A DNA stretch of 64,000 bases from Thermodesulfobacteriota bacterium (GTDB taxonomy: Bacteria; Desulfobacterota; Desulfobacteria; Desulfobacterales; JAUWMJ01). Shown piece after piece: positions 1 to 8,529 of this stretch. The notes under the pieces are model-generated. The model saw only the letters and a list, made by a program, of their open reading frames with translations, did not search any database and was not told where the DNA came from. Positions within the stretch are counted from its first letter, which is position 1, and the number at the start of each line of letters is the position of its first letter. Made by a program: the position numbers and the translations under genes. Location: assembly GCA_034189135.1 (NCBI GenBank), contig JAXHVO010000049.1, positions 1 to 64,000 on the forward strand. Reading direction: 5' to 3'.

Positions 1-86
1 CTTGGATTTTGGTCACAGAATCAGCGCTGTTACCTTTAATCCAAAAGGAGCATTTTTTAAATACTCAGCATAGCTTTTGCCATTCT

Positions 87-107
87 CCCCAGCTTAGCTG
101 GGGGTTT
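87..107 (+). terminator. Short GC-rich hairpin with T run (terminator-like or element end)
   Basis: A perfect 7-bp stem (CCCCAGC, loop TTA, GCTGGGG) is followed by GTTT. It lies just upstream of the point where homology to diaminopropionate ammonia-lyase begins. It could be a weak intrinsic terminator. A hairpin like this is also typical of IS200/IS605-type element ends, which would fit the broken gene next to it. No transposase is visible in the window, so the origin is open. Confidence 0.4.
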
Positions 108-123
108 AGCTCTGTAATTAGGG

Positions 124-1020
124 TTGGATGCACATAAATTTGCCTTTGAACAAATCGCATCACAGTCCTCAAAGTTCCGAAATTTGACCTTGGTTACAGC
201 TACCGATGGCAATCACGGACGGGCAGTTGCCTGGACTGCCAACAGGCTGGGCTGTCACGCAGTTATTTATCTGCCGAAAGGTTCATCAACAATACGCCTT
301 GAAGCCATACGTCACTATGGAGCGAAAGCATCCATCATTGAGGGTAATTATGATGATGCGGTGAAATTAGCTGCAAAACAGTCCAATGAAAAAGGCTGGA
401 TTTTAATTCAGGACACATCCTGGCCGGGAAATGAGAAAATCCCCATTAATATTATGCAGGGCTATATTACTTTGCTCACAGAAGCGTTTGATCAATTGGA
501 TGAAAGATGGCCTTCCCATATTTTTGTGCAGGCCGGAGTTGGATCCCTTGCCGCAGCACTTCAAGCATTTTTATGCAATTGTCATGATAAACCCAGGCCT
601 TTTTTTACGGTGGTTGAACCGACGGAAGCACCCTGTTTTTATAAATCCATGGACATAGGTAACGGAAAACCGCATATTGTTCATGGAGATCTGGACACAA
701 TCATGGCGGGCCTGGCATGTGGTGAACCGAGTAAAATTGCCTGGGACATCCTAAGTCAAAATGCAGATGCATTTATCGCCTGCTCGGATCATGTCGCCAT
801 AAAAGGCATGCGTATACTCGGCAACCCGCTTCAAGGAGATGAGCGTGTCGTATCCGGTGAGTCCGGAGCCGTAACCACCGGTCTTGTTTATGAAATCATG
901 AGCAATTCCAGGTGGAATAAATTGACTGAGCAACTTGGATTGGGAGAGGATTCCAGGGTATTGTTAATTTCCACTGAAGGTGATACAGATCCTGAATATT
1001 ATCGTAAAGTTGTATGGTAA
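124..1020 (+). pseudogene. Diaminopropionate ammonia-lyase, 5'-truncated
   Basis: The protein matches the PLP-dependent 2,3-diaminopropionate ammonia-lyase family (DpaL/YgeX, about 400 residues), which converts diaminopropionate to pyruvate and ammonia. Visible motifs are TATDGNHGR near residue 28 (its Asp corresponds to E. coli Asp120), QDTSWPG near residue 97, the glycine-rich AGVGSLAAAL, SGESGAV and STEGDTD. Only the C-terminal three quarters is present. The family's first roughly 95 residues, which carry the Schiff-base lysine in the NAFK motif, are missing, and a TAA lies in frame at 115-117. The only start is a TTG at 124 with no convincing ribosome binding site. Without the lysine it cannot be a normal lyase, so I read it as a remnant. 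The reading frame is otherwise intact, so the break may be recent. Confidence 0.75.
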
Positions 1021-1086
1021 TCACTCTGTTGGATTATTTATGAGTTTATCAGTCGCTTATCCTAAACCGGAATAGAGACCAAACAC

Positions 1087-1476
1087 ATGTCATCGAAGAA
1101 GGCAAAAACAGAGATTAGCAGGGTGGATCAGGTGGTTGCCGCTGCCCGACGCGATCAGGAACGTTTGGAAAAGACCTATCGTGAGAAAGCACTTAAGATG
1201 TTCCCCTGGATCTGTGCACGGTGTGGGAGGGAATTCACCTGGAAGAAACTTCGGGAGCTCACGGTTCATCACAAAGATCACAATCACAACTACAATCCCC
1301 CTGACGGAAGCAACTGGGAACTGCTGTGCATCTACTGTCATGACAATGAACACTCGCGACATCTGGATGAACAATGTCATGGTATGTCGACACCGGAGGA
1401 CGATCAAAAACTGTCTTCCACCCACCGGCCGTTCGCTGGTCTGGATGCCCTGCTAAAAGGCAAAAACAACAGCTGA
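1087..1476 (+). CDS. YajD-type HNH nuclease family protein
   Basis: A 129-residue protein with a zinc-bound HNH fold. CARCGRE near residue 39 and CIYCHDNEH near residue 91 supply the metal cysteines, and HHKDHNHN near residue 61 supplies the HNH histidines. Length and motif order fit the YajD family of small HNH proteins, whose cellular role is not established. The N-terminal 40 residues are charged and probably helical. The ATG at 1087 has only a weak upstream purine stretch. It lies 66 bases after the truncated lyase and 30 bases before plsC, so it may share a transcript with plsC. Confidence 0.75.
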   Translation: MSSKKAKTEISRVDQVVAAARRDQERLEKTYREKALKMFPWICARCGREFTWKKLRELTVHHKDHNHNYNPPDGSNWELLCIYCHDNEHSRHLDEQCHGMSTPEDDQKLSSTHRPFAGLDALLKGKNNS

Positions 1477-1506
1477 TCAGTCCGGGGTAAGGTAGGTTAT
1501 AAATTT

Positions 1507-2256
1507 ATGATCAATCGTATCATTGCCGCCAGTTTACTTGTATTCATAGCATTAAGTTCAGTTTTATTTTATGTAATGGCCGTTTTACTATGGCTTTGTA
1601 CGGTCTGGTTTGACCGACGTCTGGTTGCCCTGCACTTTTTTACATCGTTCTGGGCATCTGTATATTTATGGGTAATGCCAGCCTGGTCGGTTTCGGCCAA
1701 AGGTCGAAAAAAAGTTAAAAAGGGGAAAACATATATGGTGGTATCCAACCATCAGTCCCAGCTTGATATCCTGATCGCCTTCAGATTGTTTTTTCCTTTT
1801 AAATGGGTTTCTAAGGCCGAAGTGTTCAAGCTTCCCCTTATCGGATGGAACATGGTTCTTAACCGATATATTAAATTGAAACGGGGTAATAAGGAGAGCG
1901 TTGAGCAAATGATGATTGACTGTGAGAAAAACCTTTCAAATGGGAGCTCGGTCTATTTTTTCCCTGAAGGAACCCGGTCATATAACGGAATAGTAAAAGA
2001 ATTCAAGACAGGGGCCTTTATCCTGGCTCACAAAATGAAAATACCTATTTTGCCAATTGTAATCAATGGGTCTAAAAATGCGCTTCCCAAGCACAGCCTG
2101 AACTTTCATGGCAAGCATCGTATCAGGATCGAAGTTTTGGATGAGCTACCCTATGAATCTTTTGCGCAACTATCGGTGGAAAAAACCGCACGGAAAGTCA
2201 GAAAAATAATTACTCAGCATGTTTATGAGCACAGAGAAGCGCCTCTGTCCGCATAA
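1507..2256 (+). CDS. plsC: 1-acyl-sn-glycerol-3-phosphate acyltransferase
   Basis: A PlsC-family acyltransferase that acylates lysophosphatidic acid to phosphatidic acid at the inner membrane. The catalytic NHQSQLD (HX4D) lies near residue 81 and the glycerophosphate-binding FPEGTRS near residue 152. Residues 5-30 and 40-62 are hydrophobic and should anchor the protein. The 249-residue length is normal. The start at 1507 is preceded by a GGTAAGGTAGG stretch. The FmdB gene follows after 17 bases and is probably co-transcribed. Confidence 0.88.
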   Translation: MINRIIAASLLVFIALSSVLFYVMAVLLWLCTVWFDRRLVALHFFTSFWASVYLWVMPAWSVSAKGRKKVKKGKTYMVVSNHQSQLDILIAFRLFFPFKWVSKAEVFKLPLIGWNMVLNRYIKLKRGNKESVEQMMIDCEKNLSNGSSVYFFPEGTRSYNGIVKEFKTGAFILAHKMKIPILPIVINGSKNALPKHSLNFHGKHRIRIEVLDELPYESFAQLSVEKTARKVRKIITQHVYEHREAPLSA

Positions 2257-2273
2257 TAATAAAAGGACCACCC

Positions 2274-2768
2274 ATGCCCATATATGAATTTTATTGCAAA
2301 AATTGTAACACCATATTTAACTTTTTCTCTAAAACCATCAATACCCATAAAAGGCCGAAATGTCCTAAATGTAAAACTGCCACGCTTTCAAGGCAGATGT
2401 CGGCTTTTGCCTTCACCGGGAAAGCGACTGAGGACAGCGATATGGAAGACCTGCCTTTTGACGAAAGTAAAATGGAACAAGCAATGAATATGCTTGCCGG
2501 TGAAGCTGATAAAATCAATGAAGATGATCCCGGACAGGCTGCAAATCTTATGCGGAAACTTACCGATATGACGGGAATGCAACTCGGACCTGGAATGGAA
2601 GAGGCGCTCAGCCGAATGGAAAAAGGCGAGGACTCTGAAAAAATCGAAGCGGAAATGGGCGATATCTTGGAAGGGGAAGAACCCTTCTTGTTTCCAGGTA
2701 AAACAGGTTCTGGGAAAAAGAAAAAACATCTCAAACCACTTGTAGATGAGACGCTTTATGACCTGTAA
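2274..2768 (+). CDS. FmdB-family zinc ribbon protein
   Basis: The first 45 residues are the FmdB zinc-ribbon: CKNC near residue 8 and CPKC near residue 35, with the typical MPIYEFYC opening. The remaining 120 residues are acidic and rich in Met, Glu and Asp, which is common in the Desulfobacterota versions. The fmdB family was named as a putative regulator of formamidase, but the function of this form is not known. It follows plsC by 17 bases and an AAAAGGACC ribosome binding site. Confidence 0.8.
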   Translation: MPIYEFYCKNCNTIFNFFSKTINTHKRPKCPKCKTATLSRQMSAFAFTGKATEDSDMEDLPFDESKMEQAMNMLAGEADKINEDDPGQAANLMRKLTDMTGMQLGPGMEEALSRMEKGEDSEKIEAEMGDILEGEEPFLFPGKTGSGKKKKHLKPLVDETLYDL

Positions 2769-2806
2769 CCGAACAGGGAAGATTATCGATTAACGGATGG
2801 AAACCT

Positions 2807-3328
2807 TTGAAAAAAGAACTTTTACAAAAAATAGAGGTCAAACAAGGAGATATCACTAAACTCAAGGTCGATGCCATTGTGAACGCCGCTAACCAATCTC
2901 TTCTTGGAGGCGGCGGTGTCGATGGAGCAATCCATCGAGCGGCAGGGCCTGAGCTGCTGAAAGAATGCAGGATTATTGGAAGATGCCCAATAGGAGAGGC
3001 AAGGATAACGAGCGGGTATGATCTTTTTGCCAGATATGTGATCCATACCGTTGGCCCGGTTTACAGCGGAAAGCCTAAAGACAGCCGCCTGCTGGCACAA
3101 TGCTACCTAAACAGTTTGAAGCTTGGAGTAGATCATCATGTTAGATCCATTGCATTTCCGGCCATCAGTTGTGGAGTATATGGCTATCCGGTAAAAGATG
3201 CATGCCGGATTGCAGTGGATACCACATCCGGCTTTCTCGATAAAAACAGGTCCATTGAAAAGGTCATGTTTGTCCTTTTTTCCGCGGAAAATTTAAAAAT
3301 TTATGAGGCTTACCTGTCGAAAGCCTAA
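2807..3328 (+). CDS. Macrodomain protein, probable O-acetyl-ADP-ribose deacetylase
   Basis: A single macrodomain of 173 residues. NAANQSLLGGGGVDGAI near residue 26 binds ADP-ribose, and AISCGVYGYP near residue 119 forms the second binding loop. These match the MacroD/YmdB class, which removes acetyl or ADP-ribosyl groups from ADP-ribose derivatives. Translation must start at the TTG at 2807; the nearby ATG at 2797 is out of frame. It is 38 bases downstream of the FmdB gene and may end that transcript. Its physiological substrate cannot be told from sequence. Confidence 0.85.
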   Translation: MKKELLQKIEVKQGDITKLKVDAIVNAANQSLLGGGGVDGAIHRAAGPELLKECRIIGRCPIGEARITSGYDLFARYVIHTVGPVYSGKPKDSRLLAQCYLNSLKLGVDHHVRSIAFPAISCGVYGYPVKDACRIAVDTTSGFLDKNRSIEKVMFVLFSAENLKIYEAYLSKA

Positions 3329-3347
3329 AAACGACGTATTTTCTTTA

Positions 3348-3376
3348 TTGACAAACACGACGCCCGCCATTACCTT
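3348..3376 (+). promoter_or_regulatory. Candidate sigma70 promoter of the selenoprotein gene
   Basis: TTGACA at 3348-3353, a 17-base spacer and TACCTT at 3371-3376. It lies about 70 bases upstream of the selenoprotein ATG, in the gap after the macrodomain gene. The -35 box is perfect; the -10 box keeps only the most conserved positions. Confidence 0.45.
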
Positions 3377-3443
3377 TAGCGAAACCCAAATAAACCGAAG
3401 ACAGCTTTCATGATGGAGGGCTTATCTTAAAAAGGAGGATAAA

Positions 3444-3758
3444 ATGGTTGAGGTAACAGAATCGGCTACGAAACAGATTGCCGAGTATTTTGATGGGAAG
3501 GAAATATCCCCCATACGGATTTTCTTGAACGAAGGCGGTTGAGGGGGGCCTTCTCTGGCAATGGCTCTGGATGAGCCAAAAGACAGTGATGAAGTTTATG
3601 AAATTGAAGGATTCAAATATATTGCTGATAAAGATTTCATGGAAAAAGCAAAACCGGTAAAAATTGATTTTACCTCATACGGCTTTAAACTTTCCAGCAA
3701 TATCGATTTTGGTTCAAGCTGTTCAGGCTGTTCTACTAGCGGTTCCTGCTGCAGCTAG
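3444..3758 (+). CDS. HesB/IscA-like selenoprotein (in-frame TGA = Sec33)
   Basis: The real gene runs from ATG 3444 (AAAGGAGG just upstream) through an in-frame TGA at 3540-3542 to TAG at 3756-3758, 104 residues in all. The same family elsewhere has Cys at this place (...LNEGGCGGPSLAMALD...), so the TGA very probably encodes selenocysteine. A hairpin 21-35 bases after the TGA is a good bacterial SECIS (listed separately). Homology is continuous across the TGA, with no frameshift. The C-terminus is Cys-rich (SSCSGCSTSGSCCS), a likely metal or redox site. The fold is that of A-type iron-sulfur carriers; HesB-like selenoproteins are a known family in anaerobic Desulfobacterota. Automatic annotation would call this a pseudogene or a 65-residue protein from 3561. 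Confidence 0.88.
3563..3577 (+). promoter_or_regulatory. Bacterial SECIS hairpin
   Basis: GGCUC, loop UGGAU, GAGCC: a perfect 5-bp stem with two guanines in a 5-base loop. The loop guanines lie 27 bases after the TGA at 3540-3542, inside the window where bacterial SECIS elements bind SelB. It lies within the coding sequence, as bacterial SECIS elements do. Confidence 0.75.
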
Positions 3759-4135
3759 AGCATAGATTTATTTAATTTCGATGAAGACGTAAAAAAATAT
3801 CATCGATGTCACCAATAAAATACAAAGGGCAATACTCACAGGGTATTGCCCTTTGTTGTTGTTGACTGTTTTTCTCAGTAATGTTAGTGAGTGATTTGGT
3901 AAAAATTTAAACCTCCCGCTAAAAAGCTGATAGACCGGAAAGACATACAAAATGTTTATTGTTACGGCTTTATCGTATGTTGACTAGGTACGAAATGCAT
4001 CACCAAATCCCGCTGTACTGAAACGGGAATGTTGTTACCAAACCACCATATTTGAAATGATGCCACTGGCAACCCTCCATAAATGAAGCGTGTAAGCCCA
4101 ACCATACTGAATAGACCGATACTTAAGGTGAACCT
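3759..4135. other. Intergenic spacer, 377 bases
   Basis: Apart from the terminator at 3823-3855 I see no coding region. The sequence before the next gene ends in AAGGTGAACCT, a usable ribosome binding site for the ATG at 4136. Confidence 0.5.
3823..3861 (+). terminator. Intrinsic terminator after the selenoprotein gene
   Basis: A perfect 13-bp stem (CAAAGGGCAATAC at 3823-3835 and its complement at 3843-3855) with a 7-base loop is followed by a T-rich stretch. It would end the selenoprotein transcript and isolate it from the 776-residue protein downstream. Confidence 0.85.
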
Positions 4136-6466
4136 ATGAATGAGCAAGCTTTTAATTATCTGTCAGGTATGCCCCATTTTTCTTTTTTGCCTAAAAGTGA
4201 ATTAAAAAAAATTTCCGATAAGTCATCCTTCCAAAGCTATCCCAAAGATACTCTCTATGCAGTTCAAAATAAGACAAAGATAGACAGTATCTTTGTGGTG
4301 GAAAAGGGTTCCTTCTCTCTTTATGAAGAAAAACAGGGAGAAAAAAAATTAATCGGTCATATTAAGCCGGGAGAAGTGTTTGGAGGAATTACCCTGTTGA
4401 TGAATGGAGGAATATCCTTAAGAACGGTCATCGTTGACAATGACTGCTCCGGCTACTTGATTCCCCAAGAGGATTTTATAGATCATTGCACCCGCAACAA
4501 AGACTTCTACGAATATTTTGTTAAAAACTTCAGTAAACACATTTTTGATGACTCCCTAAGTTCAATTATTGAAACAGGTCAGGCAAAACATTTCCTGTCA
4601 CGCCTGGATCCGTTTTCCTTTCTTCCCTCAGAAGAAACTGCTCAACTAGCCGAAAAACTTACCATGGTACAGCATCCTAAAAATACGGTTTTATTCGTTC
4701 AGGAACGATCCAGAGTGGGATATCTGTATATTCTCCAAAAAGGTTCGGCGGAAAGATATTACGAAGAAAACTATAACAAAACCATGCGTGAGATGTTAAG
4801 CGAGGGAGACACTTACGGCGGGATATCCATGCTGGTAAATGACGGCATCTCGGTTAGAACTTTCAGGGTTATCGAAAAATCGTATTTTTATCTTCTGCCC
4901 AAAAAGATCTTTTTAGACATTTGCTCACGCTACAAAGCATTCACCGAATATTTTACCGATACTTTCGGTAAACGGATGCTGGAAAAATCGTATGCTTGCA
5001 TTATTGCAAAAACAATGCAGCCTGAAGAAGAAGGCCTGCAATTTTTCAATCGCACTGTGGCAAGCCTTCATATGAAAAAGCCTGTTTTTGGGAACACAAC
5101 TTTGTCGATTCGCGATGCAGCTGAAATGATGAGCCGGAATAAAATCAGTTCTCTTTTTATCAATACACCGAATGGCGATTGCACTGGAGTACTCACTGAA
5201 AAAGACCTGGCAAAAAAGGTGGTTGCCACTGGATATGATACCTCAAAGCCTGTTTCAGATATCATGTCCACCCCAGTGCGAACAATACCGGACCAGTCGC
5301 TTATTTTTGAAGCCCTTATGAAGATGATGCAGGAAGATATTCGGCATCTTGCGGTTACCGATGCTGATGAAAAAGTTACCGGAATTATTACCAACCGTGA
5401 CCTGTTGACCGCCCAGGGCCAATCTCCTGTTTTCCTTATCCGGGAAATTTCAGCAGCAGGCAGCATGGAGGAAATCATCAACAGGCATAACAAGCTTCCC
5501 CAGCAAATCCGGAGCCTGATTACCGGAGGAGCGAAGGCGGAAAACTTAACCCGATTTATCACCACAGTGTCCAGCACAATTCTCGACAAACTGATAGAAT
5601 TCACCATCGATGCACTGGGACCGCCGCCTGTTGAATTTGTGTTTATGATTTTAGGAAGCGAGGGCAGAAGGGAACAAACCCTTAAAACCGATCAGGATAA
5701 CGCGATTATTTATGAAGATGTTCCCCAAAAGAATGAACAGGAGGTAAAACAGTATTTTCTTAAATTCGGTGAAAAAGTATGTGGTCTGCTCGACCAGGCG
5801 GGATATGCATTTTGCCTGGGTGGTGTAATGGCAAAAAACCCCAAATGGTGCCAGCCTTTGTCTACCTGGAAAAATTATTTTTCAAACTGGATCCATGCTG
5901 CCGAAGCTGAAGATTTGCTCCAGGCCAGTATTTTTTTTGACTTTCGCACAGGATACGGAAATAAGTACTTCATCGATTCGTTACACCGGCATCTTTTTGA
6001 TTCTTTAGAGGGATGGTCGGGGTTTTTTCGCCATCTGACGGAGAACGCATTATTCTTCAAACCACCGCTTGGTTTTTTTAAAAGCTTTGTCGTTGAATCT
6101 AAAGGAAAACACCGCAATGCGTTGGATATTAAAAGCGCCATGACGCCCATCGTCGACTTTGCCAGAATTTATGCATTGAAAAATAAGATCGAAGAAACAA
6201 ATACTTTTGAAAGACTGCGTCAGCTATACATGAAAAAGATTCTATCCAGGGAGGAATATGAAGAACTTGAAAGGGCGTACAGTTTTCTCCTGCAGCTCCG
6301 GTTAGCCCGCCAGATCACATCGGTCATTGATGAAAAGGCTGAACCCGACAACTATATAAAACCGAAAGCCCTAACCCATATTGAACAGAAGATGTTAAAG
6401 GAAATCTTCGTAAGAATCGAAAAATTTCAGTCAAAGCTGAATTTTGAGTTCATCGGCATTGCCTAA
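4136..6466 (+). CDS. cNMP-binding / CBS / DUF294 nucleotidyltransferase-like signalling protein
   Basis: A 776-residue cytoplasmic multidomain sensor. Two cyclic-nucleotide-binding-like domains (about 15-130 and 155-275) are followed by a CBS pair (about 310-425). Next comes a DUF294 nucleotidyltransferase-like domain with GSEGRR at 507-512 and a DQD acidic motif at 519-521, and then a DUF294 C-terminal helical domain (about 620-765). This architecture resembles the GlnD-related regulators that bind adenine nucleotides; an enzymatic activity has not been established for the family as far as I know. The tandem cNMP domains are near-duplicates. It stands alone between the terminator and the convergent diadenylate cyclase gene. 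Confidence 0.85.
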   Translation: MNEQAFNYLSGMPHFSFLPKSELKKISDKSSFQSYPKDTLYAVQNKTKIDSIFVVEKGSFSLYEEKQGEKKLIGHIKPGEVFGGITLLMNGGISLRTVIVDNDCSGYLIPQEDFIDHCTRNKDFYEYFVKNFSKHIFDDSLSSIIETGQAKHFLSRLDPFSFLPSEETAQLAEKLTMVQHPKNTVLFVQERSRVGYLYILQKGSAERYYEENYNKTMREMLSEGDTYGGISMLVNDGISVRTFRVIEKSYFYLLPKKIFLDICSRYKAFTEYFTDTFGKRMLEKSYACIIAKTMQPEEEGLQFFNRTVASLHMKKPVFGNTTLSIRDAAEMMSRNKISSLFINTPNGDCTGVLTEKDLAKKVVATGYDTSKPVSDIMSTPVRTIPDQSLIFEALMKMMQEDIRHLAVTDADEKVTGIITNRDLLTAQGQSPVFLIREISAAGSMEEIINRHNKLPQQIRSLITGGAKAENLTRFITTVSSTILDKLIEFTIDALGPPPVEFVFMILGSEGRREQTLKTDQDNAIIYEDVPQKNEQEVKQYFLKFGEKVCGLLDQAGYAFCLGGVMAKNPKWCQPLSTWKNYFSNWIHAAEAEDLLQASIFFDFRTGYGNKYFIDSLHRHLFDSLEGWSGFFRHLTENALFFKPPLGFFKSFVVESKGKHRNALDIKSAMTPIVDFARIYALKNKIEETNTFERLRQLYMKKILSREEYEELERAYSFLLQLRLARQITSVIDEKAEPDNYIKPKALTHIEQKMLKEIFVRIEKFQSKLNFEFIGIA

Positions 6467-6597
6467 GGATAATTTCAAATGTCAATAATTATGAATATCC
6501 GGCATACGGTTAAATTTTTTCAACATAGCCAGGCGGGATGCACCGATAAGAGAGAGGTGAAATCGTTTTCTGCATCTATTTTTATTTGGGTAAGCCA

Positions 6598-7776
6598 TTA
6601 ATGAATTTTCTCTTGCTGGCGATTTAAAATAACCCTGATATTTTTAGGCGTTACATGATTAATATTCACACCCAGAGGCAAATCAATATTTTTTGCAAAC
6701 AACCTGATCTGGTGAGTCCCGGAAGATAATTTTTTAAGATCTACATAAACCCGGACATCCTGTTCCTTAAGCGACTTTATGCTGTTCCTGCTTCCGGAAA
6801 GACCCAGGCTGACTGTTTTAGCAGAGTGTTTATCCAGAACAAGTTCAGAAGGGATATTCACATGCTTTACCTGAGCGGTAATACTGATTTTAACTTCCTG
6901 CTGACTTGCAAGAATCAGCCATGCGATTGACACCATAGCCATGGCGCCAAGTTTCGCCCTCCAGTTTTTGATAAAAACCGCACTTAAAATTTCTTTTGGC
7001 GTCACCGAGGGGCTTTTAGTAATCCCCAGCCAATCTTTAAGCTTTTCAGCCAAAAGCTCCGGCTTTTGCCAAGTTTGGATTTCACCATCCGCCACTGTAG
7101 ACACTTCGGACCGTTCTTCGGACACCACCAGGCAAACCACATCTGTCTTTTCTGAAAGGCCCAGCGCAGCTCGATGACGGGTGCCATATTGTTCCGGAAT
7201 CCCCTTTTTTTCCGACAAGGGAAGAATACAGCCCATTTTTGTAAGTCGATCTTGAGAAATGACCGCAGCGCCATCATGTGCGGGAGAAAGATGGCTGAAG
7301 ATACTTTTAATTAATGAAGGCTCTGGAAGAGCCATTATGGTATGGCCCGCATGAAGAAATTCATCAGGGTTGTCATTCCTGACCAGCACGATCAGGGCAC
7401 CTGTTTTTTCATCGGCCAGTTCAAAAACTGTTCCAACAAGATCCTTTAAAAAAACACCGTGAAAGTTGCGTTTTCTGGATCTAAGATAACGAAGGGGGCT
7501 GACCTTTTCTAATACCTGCCTAATTTCGGACTGAAACAGTATCAGTAAAAGGATTAACAGTACCTGCCATAGAACTTGAAAAACACGGGTGGTGAGAAAA
7601 AACCCCCACATCTTTGCCAGGGAATAAATCGCTCCAAGTACCAAGAGACCGATAAGGACTCGAAGTGCACGAGTTTCTTTAAACCAGATATACAGATGGT
7701 AAGCAACAAAGGTAAGAAAAAGAATGTCTGCGAAATCACGTAACGTTGGCACTGGAATTAAATCTAACAAAAACAT
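6598..7776 (-). CDS. Membrane diadenylate cyclase CdaA fused to a YbbR/CdaR domain
   Basis: Makes cyclic di-AMP from two ATP. Three transmembrane segments (about 17-31, 38-55, 66-82) precede a DAC domain with both catalytic motifs, DGA at 168-170 and RHR at 200-202. That half matches CdaA/DacA. A fourth membrane helix (about 274-290) then leads to one YbbR repeat (about 292-390), the extracytoplasmic module of CdaR, which regulates CdaA. In Firmicutes these are separate neighbouring genes; here they are one 392-residue chain. No glmM lies next to it. It is convergent with the cNMP/CBS gene. Confidence 0.88.
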   Translation of the reverse strand: MFLLDLIPVPTLRDFADILFLTFVAYHLYIWFKETRALRVLIGLLVLGAIYSLAKMWGFFLTTRVFQVLWQVLLILLLILFQSEIRQVLEKVSPLRYLRSRKRNFHGVFLKDLVGTVFELADEKTGALIVLVRNDNPDEFLHAGHTIMALPEPSLIKSIFSHLSPAHDGAAVISQDRLTKMGCILPLSEKKGIPEQYGTRHRAALGLSEKTDVVCLVVSEERSEVSTVADGEIQTWQKPELLAEKLKDWLGITKSPSVTPKEILSAVFIKNWRAKLGAMAMVSIAWLILASQQEVKISITAQVKHVNIPSELVLDKHSAKTVSLGLSGSRNSIKSLKEQDVRVYVDLKKLSSGTHQIRLFAKNIDLPLGVNINHVTPKNIRVILNRQQEKIH

Positions 7777-7927
7777 GATTATTTTATCGGATTATTAATA
7801 CGAAACTTGAGTAACTAATACATATGTATTCATTCAGTTCAATGCAAACTAGGCCCAAATGAGTCCGGTCCTCAGGATAAGCTTAAGATCGAACAGCTTT
7901 GCAAAATTCTAAAATGTGACACGCATA

Positions 7928-8272
7928 TTACTCGCTTTCAAATGGTTTACCACACTCTTTGCAGCGCCCGTCAGGACCAATAACTCCGATACAACTCCCG
8001 TCACTGCACAGCCTGCGGTTCTCCCATTCTATATCCGCCGGTGATTTTTCTTCTTCATTATTTCCTGATTGCATGGAGACGTCATCATCTTCTTTTGCCA
8101 CAGGTTCTTCGTCAAAATCCGCTTTCAGATTTGAAATCTCTTTGGGCAGCTCACCTTCATAAGGCTTGCCGCATTCCTTGCAGCGCCCGTCAGAACCAAT
8201 GACTCCGATACAATTTCCGTCACTGCACAGTCTGCGGTTCTCCCATTCTATATCTGCTCGACTTTTACTCAT
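7928..8272 (-). CDS. Small acidic protein with two Cys-rich zinc-ribbon-like repeats
   Basis: A 114-residue protein built of a motif present twice: ENRRLCSDGNCIGVIG followed by DGRCKECGKPY (about residues 10-40 and 83-113). Each repeat has four cysteines in a C-x4-C...C-x2-C arrangement, as in zinc ribbons or rubredoxin-like knuckles. An acidic, low-complexity linker joins them. The two halves are nearly identical in DNA as well, so the duplication is recent or under homogenisation. No function is known to me. It diverges from the small gene at 8530. Confidence 0.7.
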   Translation of the reverse strand: MSKSRADIEWENRRLCSDGNCIGVIGSDGRCKECGKPYEGELPKEISNLKADFDEEPVAKEDDDVSMQSGNNEEEKSPADIEWENRRLCSDGSCIGVIGPDGRCKECGKPFESE

Positions 8273-8362
8273 TTATCATGCTCCATAACATTGATGAACT
8301 CGAAAAAATTCGAATTCATAAAATTTTAATTGCTATACTCCTGCAGAACAGTTGATGGAAAA

Positions 8363-8385
8363 GGTTCGAGGATTTCACTCGAACC
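8363..8385. other. 8-bp perfect hairpin in a divergent spacer
   Basis: GGTTCGAG, 7-base loop, CTCGAACC. It sits between the divergent genes starting at 8272 and 8530, and no T run follows on either side, so it is not an intrinsic terminator. It could be an operator for the divergent pair or a leader hairpin. The stem resembles a tRNA T-arm, but no tRNA surrounds it. Confidence 0.35.
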
Positions 8386-8529
8386 CTGAATCCCTAACTC
8401 CGTATGATCCTAAAAGATTCATTTCCAAATATCATCATAAACGAATAAACTCAACACCATTTTTTGTTTGCATATTTAAAAAAAGCCATTAATTTAGATA
8501 ATACATCAATTAAAAAAAGGAGAAGCTCA

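Noticed and set aside
5068-5607. Antisense 179-codon frame in the cNMP/CBS gene
   Set aside because: Shadow of a strongly coding plus-strand gene with clear domains.
6480-6602. 40-codon frame after the cNMP/CBS gene
   Set aside because: No ribosome binding site or protein-like pattern; it runs into the end of the convergent cyclase gene.
8363-8385. GGTTCGAG...CTCGAACC as a tRNA T-arm
   Set aside because: No acceptor, D or anticodon arm can be built around it.
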